NCBI GenBank assembly: GCA_963791425.1
Contig: CAWBSE010000003.1
Location: 992,001 to 1,056,000 of the forward strand
Source: DATBLE01 sp963791425
GTDB taxonomy: Bacteria; Actinomycetota; Thermoleophilia; Gaiellales; Gaiellaceae
Reading direction: 5' to 3'
DNA length: 64,000 nucleotides
Shown here: in pieces, positions 22,861-31,487 of the stretch
How positions within the stretch are numbered: the first letter of the stretch is position 1
Layout: the number at the start of each line of letters is the position of its first letter
The notes under the pieces: model-generated
What the model was told of the DNA's origin: nothing
Databases searched by the model: none
What the model saw: only the letters and a program-made list of their open reading frames with translations
Position numbers and translations under genes: made by a program

Positions 22861-24264
22861 GTGGACGCTCCCGAGCGGCACCTGCGCCTTCTGACCGAGA
22901 CGATCGCCGCGGTCAACTCGACGCTCGACCTCCAGGAGGTGCTCGAACAGGTCGCGACGAAGGTCGCCGACGCGCTCGCCACCGACGCCTGCTTCGTCTA
23001 CCTGTACGACGAGCGCGGCGGCGAGCTCGTGCTGCGCGCGACCCACGGGACGTCGGTCGAGGAGATGACGCGCCGCCCGAAGATGCGGCCGGGCGAAGGG
23101 ATCACGGGCGTGGCGGCGGCCGAGCGGCGGCCGGTGATGATCCCCGCGCAGGCGCACCTCGACCCGCGCTTCAAGGAGTTCCCGAACCTGCACGAGGAGG
23201 AGTACGAGTCGATCCTCGCCGTGCCGATCCTCGCCCGCGAGAAGCTCGAAGGGGCGCTCAACGTCCGCACGCGCGAGCCGCGGGAGTTCTCGGCGGCCGA
23301 GATCGACCTGCTGCTCGCGATCGCCGCGCAGGTGGCGCAGTCGATCGAGCACGCGAAGCTCTACTCGCACGCGCAGCGCAGGGTCGAGGAGCTCGAGGCG
23401 CTCGCGAAGATCTCGGAGGCGGTGTCGGAGTCGCTCTACCTCGAGGAGTCGCTCGAGGCGATCGTCAAGACGACGATGGACGCGGTCGCGGCGACGGGCG
23501 CCGCGCTCGTGCTCGAGGACGGGAAGATCGCATGGCCCGAGGGCCGTCCGGGGGAGTACGCGGTGCGCACCCCGCTGCGCTGGAAGCGCCGCGTGATCGG
23601 CGAGCTCGTCGCCGACCGCGACACGCCGTTCACCGACGAGGAACGCCAGCTGCTCTCGTCGATCGCGCACCACGCCGCGGTCGCGCTCGAGCACGGCCGC
23701 GCGGTCATGCGCGGCGTCCTCGCCCAGGAGATCCACCACCGGGTCAAGAACAACCTGCAGACCGTCGCGTCGCTGCTGCGGCTGCAGGCGCGCGGCGACC
23801 ACGTGGACGCGAAGCGCGCGCTCGACGACTCGGTCAACCGCATCCTCGCGATCGCCGCCGTGCACGAGGTGCTGACCGAGCGGCGCGACGAGAGCGTCGA
23901 CCTCGGCGAGCTGCTCGAACGGCTGCGCGCGATGCTCGTCCAGGGGCTCGGCGGGGACAAGGAGATCGCGTCGTCGCTCGGGACGGTGTCGCTGGCGGGG
24001 AACCGCGCGACCGCCCTGGCGCTCGTGTTCTCGGAGCTGTTCCAGAACGCGCTGGAGCACGGCGGCGGTGCCGTTCGAATCGACCTGGCGCAACGGAACG
24101 GTGACGTCGTGATGGCGATCGCGGACAACGGCGCCGGGATGGAGGGCGCGGCGAAGGGGACGGGGCTGTCGATCGTCGAGGCGCTCGTGCGCGACGAGCT
24201 CGGCGGGACGCTGGTGCTCGAGGACCGCGACGGGTTGCGCGCCGAGGTGGTCTTCCCCGCCTAG
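22861..24264 (+). CDS. GAF-domain sensor histidine kinase of the HisKA_2 type
   Basis: 467 residues, no membrane span, so cytoplasmic. GAF domain ~residues 10-165 (DACFVYLYDERGG, ESILAVPILAREKLEGALNV); a second, weaker sensor-like stretch ~180-275; then the HisKA_2 box EIHHRVKNNLQTVASLL (~290-306) holding the phospho-acceptor His, and a HATPase domain (N-box ELFQNALEHG, DNGAGM, GTGLSIVEALV). HisKA_2 kinases typically pair with ANTAR response regulators such as EutW/EutV; one lies at 25530. GTG 22861 follows TACACT by 6 nt, suggesting a leaderless mRNA. Confidence 0.9.
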   Translation: MDAPERHLRLLTETIAAVNSTLDLQEVLEQVATKVADALATDACFVYLYDERGGELVLRATHGTSVEEMTRRPKMRPGEGITGVAAAERRPVMIPAQAHLDPRFKEFPNLHEEEYESILAVPILAREKLEGALNVRTREPREFSAAEIDLLLAIAAQVAQSIEHAKLYSHAQRRVEELEALAKISEAVSESLYLEESLEAIVKTTMDAVAATGAALVLEDGKIAWPEGRPGEYAVRTPLRWKRRVIGELVADRDTPFTDEERQLLSSIAHHAAVALEHGRAVMRGVLAQEIHHRVKNNLQTVASLLRLQARGDHVDAKRALDDSVNRILAIAAVHEVLTERRDESVDLGELLERLRAMLVQGLGGDKEIASSLGTVSLAGNRATALALVFSELFQNALEHGGGAVRIDLAQRNGDVVMAIADNGAGMEGAAKGTGLSIVEALVRDELGGTLVLEDRDGLRAEVVFPA

Positions 24265-24779
24265 ATCCTTCGGGTGGCTGCGGCGATCGGCCGTGCGTCG
24301 GCCGTCAACGTGTACCGCACCTGCGGGGGATACTCGTCAGTCACCCATCGGTGGACGAAGCCGGCCGCCTGGAGGTCCTTCAGCGCAAGCGTGAGAGCAC
24401 GGGCGGTCGCTCCGGGAAGGTTCGCTCTGAGCTCGGAGAATCGCCGTGGCTCGGCGAGCTCTGCGAGCACCGGCAGCGACCACTTCTTCAGGAGGACGTT
24501 CTCGCGGCCGGCGAGCCTGGCGAGCAGCTTCTGCACCCTGGGCGCGAGGGCTCGACCGCGTCGCGTGAGCACGTACTCGGGCCGCAGCGGATGCCCGTAA
24601 CCGGGATTCCGCGCGACGAAGCCTTCGCCCTCGAGGTAGGCGAGGGTGCGCCGGAGCGACTCGCCGGTCACTCCGAGTCGCCCGGTGAGCGTGGCGAAGC
24701 GGCTGCCACCGGTGCGGCCGATCTCGGCGAGAACGGGCAGCGACCAGCGGTGGTGGCAGAGGGCGACGAGGCTTGACAC
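24261..24779 (-). CDS. Tandem HxlR-type transcription regulator
   Basis: 172 residues made of two winged-helix HxlR-like halves: ~5-85 (LCHHRWSLPVLAEI, then RFATLTGRLGVTGESLRRTLAYLEGEGFV) and ~95-170 (LLKKWSLPVLAEL, then RFSELRANLPGATARALTLALKDLQAAGFV). HxlR proteins normally dimerise, so this chain could be a covalent dimer. Neither half has an obvious redox cysteine beyond Cys8. GTG start, divergent from the VOC/YCII genes whose promoter overlaps its start, so it likely controls them. The end overlaps the kinase stop by 4 bp. Confidence 0.85.
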   Translation of the reverse strand: MSSLVALCHHRWSLPVLAEIGRTGGSRFATLTGRLGVTGESLRRTLAYLEGEGFVARNPGYGHPLRPEYVLTRRGRALAPRVQKLLARLAGRENVLLKKWSLPVLAELAEPRRFSELRANLPGATARALTLALKDLQAAGFVHRWVTDEYPPQVRYTLTADARPIAAATRRI

Positions 24780-24801
24780 GAATCTGTACGTAGTATAAAA
24801 A
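24773..24801 (+). promoter_or_regulatory. Promoter for VOC/YCII genes in the HxlR divergent gap
   Basis: A consensus -35 TTGACA (24773-24778) lies over the HxlR start codon; TATAAA (24794-24799, spacer 15) or TAAAAA (24796, spacer 17) serves as -10. TGTACGTAGTATA around 24786-24796 contains the near-symmetric TACGTA and may be the HxlR operator. Confidence 0.55.
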
Positions 24802-24834
24802 CATGCTCATCGGAAGGCAACAAAGGAGGCGGTG

Positions 24835-25209
24835 ATGAGCAAGATCGAGTGGGGCGGGGAGTCGACCGCGGCGATCGCGGTCGGCGATTACGGCAAGGCG
24901 CTCGCCTGGTACCGCGACGTGCTCGGCTTCGAGGTCGTGTTCGAGCTCGAGACGTGGGGCTGGGCGCAGCTGCAGTCCCCCGTCACGGGCCTGCTGGTCG
25001 GAATCGGCCAGTCGGAGGAGGTCAAGCAGGGCGGCGGCGCCACCCTCACCTTCACGGTCAAGGACATCGACGCGGCCCGCGCGTACCTCGAGGGCGAGGG
25101 TGTCCGCTTCGACGGCGAGATCTCGCAGGTCGAGGACATGGTGCGGCTGACGACGTTCTACGACCCCGACGGCAACGCGCTGATGCTCGCGCAGCAGCTC
25201 AACCGATGA
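24835..25209 (+). CDS. VOC-family (glyoxalase-like) protein
   Basis: 124 residues. Paired beta-alpha-beta-beta-beta modules: AIAVGDYGKALAWYRDVLGFEVVF and LTFTVKDIDAARAYLEGEGV (each typical of the vicinal oxygen chelate fold), ending YDPDGNALMLAQQL. Members include glyoxalases, fosfomycin-type resistance proteins and dioxygenases; no substrate can be named. ATG 24835 is preferred over GTG 24832 because AAAGGAGG (24823-24830) is well spaced. Overlaps the next gene by 4 bp; HxlR repressor divergent. Confidence 0.85.
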   Translation: MSKIEWGGESTAAIAVGDYGKALAWYRDVLGFEVVFELETWGWAQLQSPVTGLLVGIGQSEEVKQGGGATLTFTVKDIDAARAYLEGEGVRFDGEISQVEDMVRLTTFYDPDGNALMLAQQLNR

Positions 25210-25520
25210 ACCTCGTCCCGTACACGGTGCGGCTGTACCGCCGCGGCCCGCGGGCCGACACGTTCACCGAGGAAGAGCTCGAGCGGATCCAGCAGGGTCA
25301 CCTGGACTTCGTCGGCTCGCAGGGCGCCTGGACGTACGCCAACGGACCGTTCGACAACCAGCCCGACGAGACCCTGCGGGGGCTCGGGATCATGCGCAGC
25401 GGGATCGAGGAGACGCTCGCCGCGGTCCAGGCGGATCCGGCGGTGATCGCAGGCCGGATGCGCGCCGAGGTGTTCACCTGGCTCGTGCCGGAGGGGATGC
25501 TCGCGTTCGGCGAGGCTTAG
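25206..25520 (+). CDS. YCII-like domain protein
   Basis: 104 residues. YTVRLYRRGPRADTFTEEELERIQQGHLDFV followed by GAWTYANGPFDNQP (quoted around gaps) matches the YCII/dimeric alpha-beta barrel pattern where a His sits after the first helix. Family members range from lyases to small-molecule binding proteins; role unknown. Translationally coupled to the VOC gene (ATGA). Ten bp later the ANTAR regulator begins, with its own promoter hexamer (TAGACT) overlapping this gene's stop. Confidence 0.78.
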   Translation: MNLVPYTVRLYRRGPRADTFTEEELERIQQGHLDFVGSQGAWTYANGPFDNQPDETLRGLGIMRSGIEETLAAVQADPAVIAGRMRAEVFTWLVPEGMLAFGEA

Positions 25521-25529
25521 ACTCGGTTC

Positions 25530-26099
25530 GTGCGCATCTTGATCGCCGAGGACGAGACGATCATCCGGCTCGACCTGCGCGAGATGCTCGAGAGCGCAGG
25601 GTTCGAGGTGTGCGCCGAGGCGAAGGACGGCATCGAGGCGGTCGAGCTGGCCGCGTCGGCCGAGCCCGAGCTGGCGATCCTCGACGTGAAGATGCCGCGG
25701 CTGGACGGGATCGAGGCGGCCCGCCGGATTCTGGAGGAGCGCCCGATCCCGATCGTGATGCTCACCGCGTACGGGCAGGAGGAGCTGGTCTCCCGCGCGG
25801 TCGAGGCGGGCGTGTTCGGCTACCTCGTCAAGCCGTTCCGCGAGGCTGACCTGCTCCCGGCGATCAAGGCGGCGCGTGCGCGGTACGAGGAGCTCGCCGC
25901 GCTGCGTGAGGAGGCGGAGTCGCTGTCGGAGGCGCTCGCCGCACGCAAGTCGATCGAGCGGGCGAAGGGCCTGCTGATGGCGAAGGAGGGGCTCAGCGAG
26001 CAGGAGGCGTTCGAGCGTCTGCGGCGTGCGTCGCAGCTCGCGGGCCGGCCGCTGAAGGTCGTCGCGGAGGCGCTGATCGCGACCTTCGAGAGCGCCTAG
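25530..26099 (+). CDS. ANTAR-domain response regulator
   Basis: 189 residues. The receiver domain (~1-120) has the acidic pocket AEDE near the start, the phospho-acceptor Asp in LAILDVKMPR, the TAYGQ threonine site and the VKPF lysine. A coiled linker leads to the ANTAR RNA-binding domain (~130-185: SIERAKGLLMAKEGLSEQEAFERLRRAS). ANTAR proteins act as antiterminators by binding paired RNA hairpins near terminators. Likely partner: the HisKA_2 kinase at 22861. GTG start 6 nt after TAGACT, no SD, so probably leaderless. Confidence 0.92.
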   Translation: MRILIAEDETIIRLDLREMLESAGFEVCAEAKDGIEAVELAASAEPELAILDVKMPRLDGIEAARRILEERPIPIVMLTAYGQEELVSRAVEAGVFGYLVKPFREADLLPAIKAARARYEELAALREEAESLSEALAARKSIERAKGLLMAKEGLSEQEAFERLRRASQLAGRPLKVVAEALIATFESA

Positions 26100-26326
26100 C
26101 TCTCGACTTCGAACAGCTCGGCGATCTCCGGATCCTTTCCGATCAGGTCGCGAATCTCGACCGGGAACTCCCCGGGCTCGCCGTCCCATGTCTCGACGAC
26201 GCCGAATCGCTCGGTCACCTCGTCGGAGATCCAGGTGCGGTTCGGCGCAGGCTCCAGTCGGGTGCGCAGCTCGTCGACGGTCGTCATCGAGTCGGCGAGG
26301 TTCCAGAGCAGCAGGCGGACGATCAC
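26096..26326 (-). CDS. Small conserved-looking protein of unknown function
   Basis: 76 residues, acidic, with a hydrophobic start (MIVRLLLWNLADS) and WISDEVTERFGVVETWDGEPGEFP in the middle. I recognise no family. GTG start overlaps the stop of the U32-like gene by 4 bp, so it is the last gene of a leftward operon; its stop overlaps the ANTAR gene's stop by 4 bp from the opposite side. Confidence 0.6.
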   Translation of the reverse strand: MIVRLLLWNLADSMTTVDELRTRLEPAPNRTWISDEVTERFGVVETWDGEPGEFPVEIRDLIGKDPEIAELFEVES

Positions 26327-27252
26327 GGCTGCGGGAGTGCGAGCCCTTCGGCGCCGAGCTCGGAGGTCGTGGGGTCGTAGCCGGAGCGGCCGAGCAGCTC
26401 CATCCCGAGCCGGGCGCGGCGGACGCGCTCACGGGAGAGGGCAACGGTCGTCGCCTCGAGGTGCGATCCCGCCGGGTAGACGTCGGGCGCGTTGCGCAGG
26501 CCGAACTTGATGTAGACGGGCGACGCGACGCGGATCAGCTCCGGGATCTCGTGCATGCGGACGAAGCCGCCGACGTTGTCGGGCGCCTCGACGTAGATGT
26601 CGAGCGGGACGTCGACGGCGGCGCGGATCGCCGCGATCTGGGCGAGCGAGAGGTCGGTGGGGAGGTTGATCGTGTCGGCGCCGAGCTGCTCGAGGACGCG
26701 CGCGGCGGCCGGGTTCGCGGCCGGGAGCATCACCGAGACCTTCGCCTGCATGTCCTGCGGGATCAGGCCGGAGCGGCGAGCCTCCCCGAAGACCGCGAGC
26801 ACGCCGACGTCGGCGATCAGGACGCTGCGGAACCCGTGCTCGGCGGCGCGGCGGGCGTCGTCGAGGCAGGCGACCACCTGCTCCTGGCCGCGGGCGGTCG
26901 GCGCGAACACGCCGCCGGCGGGTGCGCGGGCCGCGGCCGAGGTGTCCCAGGCGGCGTTCGGCCGGGCGAACAGCGAGACCTCAACGCGGGCCGCAGCCGC
27001 CGTGCGGGCCATCTCGTCGAGCTCCGCGTCGGTCTGCAGGAACACCCCACTCCCCTGGGAGACGCGGTGGATCCGGACATCGAGCCGCTCGGCCTCCTCG
27101 AGCACGGCGGCGAGGCACTTCGGCCCCTCGGTGCTCGGGATCTCGACGCGGTACTGGGCACCGTCCGGGAAGCGCTTCTCGGAGTCGGGCAGATCGTTCA
27201 GGTCGCCCGGCGGCAGCCCGATCGAGTGGAGGAAGTCGCGCGTCTCGCTCAT
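26323..27252 (-). CDS. U32-peptidase-like TIM-barrel protein
   Basis: 309 residues. The sequence resembles actinobacterial proteins annotated as U32 family: ELDEMARTAAAARVEVSLFARP, HGFRSVLIADVGVLAVF, NPAAARVLEQLGADTINLPTDLSLAQIAAI, and FGLRNAPDVYPAGSHLE (quoted in parts). U32 proteins include collagenase-like and RNA/ubiquinone hydroxylation factors; real function here is unknown and peptidase activity is doubtful. Follows the ABC-F gene by 18 bp in the same direction. Confidence 0.7.
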   Translation of the reverse strand: MSETRDFLHSIGLPPGDLNDLPDSEKRFPDGAQYRVEIPSTEGPKCLAAVLEEAERLDVRIHRVSQGSGVFLQTDAELDEMARTAAAARVEVSLFARPNAAWDTSAAARAPAGGVFAPTARGQEQVVACLDDARRAAEHGFRSVLIADVGVLAVFGEARRSGLIPQDMQAKVSVMLPAANPAAARVLEQLGADTINLPTDLSLAQIAAIRAAVDVPLDIYVEAPDNVGGFVRMHEIPELIRVASPVYIKFGLRNAPDVYPAGSHLEATTVALSRERVRRARLGMELLGRSGYDPTTSELGAEGLALPQP

Positions 27253-27270
27253 CGGCGCATTCTCGACCGA

Positions 27271-29176
27271 TCAGGCCTGCGCCTGCTCGAAGAGCGTCTC
27301 CCAGCGGTCGAGCAGCGACTGCAGCTCGTCCCGCGCCGCCCGGTGGGCGGTGAGCAGCTCCATGTCGCCCCAGTCGTCGGCGAGCTTCCGCTCCAGGTCG
27401 GCGACGGTCTCCTCCTGCTTCGAGATCCTTGCCTCGACCTGCTCGAGCTCGCTGGGCCGTTTCGGCTGTGTCTTCTCCGGCCGTGGCTTCCTTTGTGACG
27501 TTTTCGACCCAGTCTCTGAGACCGGGGGTGGGGCAACATTGGAACTCTTTGTCCACAGGGGACTCGTGCGGACATAGTCCGCCCAGCCCCCGTCGTAGCT
27601 GCGGATCGTCCCGTCCTCGATCGCCAGCGTGCGCTCGGCGACGGCGTCGAGGAGGGCGCGGTCGTGGGAGACGAGCAGCACCGTCGCCGGGAAGTTCTCA
27701 AGCGCGGCCTCCAGCGCCTCGCGGCTCTCGAGATCGAGATGGTTGGTCGGCTCGTCGAGGATCAGGAAGTTCGAGCCCGACGCGACGACGACCGCGAGCG
27801 CCAGCCGGCGCCGCTCGCCGCCGGAGAGGACCCGCACCGGCTTCTCGTGCGTCTCCCAGCCGGAGAAGAGGAACCGCCCGAGTAGGTTCTGGGCCTCCGG
27901 CCGGCGCAGGCCGGTCATCGACTGGACGCACTCGAGCACCGTGCCGCGCTCGTCGAGCTCCGCCTCGTGCTGCGAGAAGTACGCGGCGACGACGCCGTGG
28001 CCGAGCCGCACCGTCCCGGCGCTCTGCTCGCGGCGCCCGAGCAGCGTCTCCAGGAGCGTCGTCTTTCCCGAGCCGTTCGGCCCGACCAGCGCGACGTGCT
28101 CGCCGCGGTCGACCGCAAGCGTGACGTGATCCAGGAGCTGCTTGGTGCCCGCCGCCAGCGACAGCCCCTCGACCTCGACGACCATCTTCCCGCTGCGCGG
28201 CGGGTTCAGGAACTCGAATCCGAGCCGCTTGCTGCGCCGGTTCAGCAGCGCCAGCTCGTCGGAGGCAACCGCCTTCTCCTCCTTCAGCCGCCCGATGTGG
28301 GTGAGCTTCGCCTGCGCCTGCTTGGCCTTCGACTTCTTGTAGCGGAACCGGTCGACGAAGCGCTGGAGCCGCGCGATGTCGGCGTTGTAGCGGGCGAGCG
28401 ACTTCGACGCGTCGAGGGCGCGGGCCGCCTTCTCGCGCCGCCAGACATGCCACTGACCCGGGAAGTAGGTCGAGCGCCCTGCGTCGAGCTCGAGCACCGC
28501 CGTCGTCACCGCCTCGAGGAACCAGCGGTCGTGGGCGACGAGGATGACGGCGGCGTCGAGCCCGACGAGCGTCTTCTCCAGCCACTCGAGCCGCTCGACG
28601 TCGAGGTGGTTGGTCGGCTCGTCGAGGAGCAGCAGGTCGGGATCGCCGGCCAGCGCCCGGGCGAGCGACGCCCGCGTCAGCTCGCCGCCCGAGAACGTCG
28701 AAAGCTGACGGTCGAGCTGGTCGTCCTCGAACCCGAGCCCGCGGATGGTCGACAGCGAGTTCTCACGCCACGCGTACCCGCCCGCGTGCTCGAGTCGGGC
28801 CTGCGCCTCCGAGTACCGGCGCATCGTCTCCTCGCCGTGGTCGCCCGCGGCCATCGCCCCCTCCAGCCGCTGGAGCTCCTCCTCGAGGTCGATCAGGTCG
28901 CGCGCGCCCGACAGTGCGTACTCGCGGAGCGTCATTCCGAGATCGAGGGGCGGCCGCTGGTCGTGCAGCGCCACGCGCGTTCCCTTGTCGAAGACGATGT
29001 TTCCCGCCTCGTAGCCCGCTCTCGCCGGCGATCATCCGCAGCAGCGTCGTCTTGCCCGCGCCGTTCGGCCCGGACAGCGCGAGCCGGTCGCGCCGCTCGA
29101 CCTTGAACGAGACGTCGTCGAAGAGAAGCCCGCCGGAGAGCTCCTTGCGCAGCTGTGTTCCGATCACGACGGCCAT
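27271..29176 (-). CDS. ABC-F family ATPase (frameshifted in this sequence)
   Basis: Two fused ABC ATPase domains with no membrane part, the ABC-F class that acts on ribosomes (translation factor or antibiotic protection). Joined length ~635 residues. The N-terminus from ATG 29176 holds Walker A GPNGAGKTT and breaks off near 29020; the rest continues in another frame from GNIVFDKGTRVALHDQ, with signature LSTFSGGELTRASLARAL, LLLLDEPTNHLD, a long inter-domain helix with KSKAKQAQAKL, second Walker A GPNGSGKTT, LSGGERRRLALA and LILDEPTNHLD, then a C-terminal coiled coil. The break is one extra base (or a lost GA unit) and is probably a sequence error. Confidence 0.85.
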
Positions 29177-29197
29177 GCCGCCGCCAAGGGTAAAGAC

Positions 29198-31011
29198 TTA
29201 GAGGGCGCGGGCTGCGGCGGCGATCGCCGCCGCGTCGATCCCGAACGCGGCGAGCAGCTCGTCCGACTTGCCGGAGTGCGGCATCTCGCGGACGGCCAGG
29301 TGCGCGAATCCGAGCTCGGTGCCCGCGAGGGCGGAGAGCACGGCCTCGCCGAGCCCGCCCTCGGGCCAGTGGTCCTCCGCGACGACGAGCCCCTTCGTCT
29401 CCTTCGCGGCGGTCGCGAGGGTCGCAGCGTCGATCGGCTTGACCGAGTAGCAGTCGATCACGCGCGCCGAGATTCCCTCGCCGGCGAGCGTTTCGGCGGC
29501 GGTGAGCGCCTCGTGCACCGTGATCCCGCAGCCGACGAGCGTCACGTCCGTGCCCTCGCGCACGACGCGCGAGCCGCCGATCGGGAACTCCTCGTCCGGC
29601 CCGTAGAGCACCGGCGTGTTCGGGCGCAGCGTGCGCAGGTACGAGATGCCCTCGAGGTCGGCCATCGCCGCGACCAGCTTCACCGTCGAGTTGCCGTCGC
29701 ACGGATGCAGAACGGTCGAGCCGTGGATCGCCCGCAGCGAGGCCATGTCCTCGAGCGCCATCTGCGACGGGCCGTCCTCGCCGATCGAGATCCCGGCGTG
29801 CGACCCGGAGAGACAGAGTGTCGCCCGCGAGATCGCCGCCATGCGGACGAAGTCGTACGAACGCGCGTGGAACGCCGCAAAGGACGAGGCGATACGACGC
29901 GGTAGCCGCGCGCCTGCAGCCCGACCGCCGCGGCGGCCATCTGCTGCTCGGCGATGTACATCTCGAAGAACCGGTCGGGGTGCGCCGCCTTGAAGATCTC
30001 CGCGAAGGTCGAGTTCGAGACCTCGCCGTCGACCGCGACGACCTTGCCGTTCGCCGAGCCGACCGCGGCCAGCGCCTCGCCGTACGCCTTGCGCGTCGCC
30101 ACCTCGGAGCCGACCTCGTACCGCGGCAGCTCGAGCGCGCCGGTCTCGAACACATGCGCCTCGCCCGGCGCCGGCTTCGCCACCTCGACCGTGATGTTCC
30201 GCAGCCCGCCGAGCTCCGCGATCGCAGCGTCGGGGTCGTCGAGCGGCTTGCCGTGCCAGCCCTCCTGGTTCTCGACCGCCTTCACGCCCTTGCCCTTCAC
30301 CGTGCGCGCGATGACGACCGTCGGCTTCCCGGTCGTCGCTGCCGCCTCGGTGTACGCGGCGTCGACTGCCTCGACGTCGTGCCCGTCGACCTCGATCGCG
30401 TGCCAGCCGAACGCCTCGGCACGCGCGCGGTAGTGGTCGACCTGCCACTCGTCCATCGTCGGCCCGCGCTGGCCCAGTCGGTTGACGTCGAAGATCGCGG
30501 TCAGGTTGTCGAGCTCGTAGTGCGCGGCGTGCTGGAAGGCCTCCCAGATCGAGCCCTCGGCGCTCTCGCTGTCGCCGCACAGCACCCAGACGCGGTACGG
30601 GAGCCGGTCGAGCGACTTCCCGGCGATCGCCATCCCGACCCCGATCGGCAGCCCCTGGCCGAGCGAGCCCGTGGCGACGTCGACCCACGGGATCCGGGGC
30701 GTCGGGTGGCCCTCGTAGATCGACCCGAACTGGCGGTACGTCATCATCTCGTCGTCCGAGATCGCCCCCGCCGCCCGGAACATCGCGTACAGGAGCGTCG
30801 ACGCGTGGCCCTTCGAGAAGACGAGCCGGTCGTTCGACGCCGCGTCCGGCACGCCGAAGTCGTAGCGCAGGTGCTTCGCGAGCAGCACCGACATCAGGTC
30901 GGCCGCCGACATCCCCGAGGTGGGGTGTCCCGACTTCGCGGCGGCTGCGCAGCGCACCGAATCGACCCGGAACTGCTGCCCGAGCTCGCGCCAGAGCTGA
31001 ACGTCGTCCAT
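29198..31011 (-). CDS. tkt: Transketolase (frameshifted in this sequence)
   Basis: Thiamine-diphosphate enzyme of the non-oxidative pentose phosphate pathway. Start ATG 31011 (MDDVQLWREL). N-terminal part in one frame: KSGHPTSGMSAADLM, FSKGHASTLLYA, TGSLGQGLP and the ThDP motif CGDSESAEGSIWEAF. At ~29893 (in ARGYR) the frame shifts by +2/-1 and resumes with ASSFAAF, the pyrimidine-domain Glu region and IGEDGPSQMALEDMASLRAI (quoted in part), ending 29198. Joined length ~603 residues, normal for the family. Divergent from rpiB with a 20-bp gap; 3' end 21 bp before the ABC-F gene's start. Confidence 0.9.
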
Positions 31012-31031
31012 GGGTAGGTAACGTAGCGCGC

Positions 31032-31487
31032 ATGAGGGTGGCGGTCGCATTCGACCACCGCGGAGTGAAGCTCCGCGAGCGCGTGCTCGAGGAGCTGAGC
31101 GCCCTCGGCCACGACGCGGTCGACCTCGGCACGGACACGGACGCGGTCCGGGTCGACTACCCGGACAAGGCGCGCGAGGTCGGCGAGGCGATTCGCTCCG
31201 GCGACGCCGAGCGCGGCGTGCTCGTCTGCGGCTCCGGCGTCGGCGCCTCGGTCGCCGCCAGCAAGATCGACGGCATCCGCGCCGCGATCTGCCACGACGT
31301 CTACTCGGCCCATCAGGGCGTCGAGCACGACGACATGAACGTGCTCTGCCTGGGCTCAGAGGTCGTCGGCGGAGAGCTGGCCGCCGACCTCGTCAAGACC
31401 TTTCTCGCCGCGACGTTCAACGGCGGCGACCGGTACGTGCTTCGTCTTCAGAAAATTGAGGAACTGGAAAGGACCAGCAATGCCTGA
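31032..31487 (+). CDS. rpiB: Ribose-5-phosphate isomerase B
   Basis: Interconverts ribulose-5-phosphate and ribose-5-phosphate. 151 residues, RpiB/LacAB fold: VAVAFDHRG at the start, the DLGTDTD stretch, VCGSGVGASVAASK with the active Cys of the family (CGSG), and CHDVYSAHQGVEHDDMNVLCLG. A TAACGT hexamer lies 7 nt before the ATG with no SD. First gene of rpiB-tal-pgi-gnd-zwf-opcA; overlaps tal by 8 bp. Confidence 0.94.
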   Translation: MRVAVAFDHRGVKLRERVLEELSALGHDAVDLGTDTDAVRVDYPDKAREVGEAIRSGDAERGVLVCGSGVGASVAASKIDGIRAAICHDVYSAHQGVEHDDMNVLCLGSEVVGGELAADLVKTFLAATFNGGDRYVLRLQKIEELERTSNA

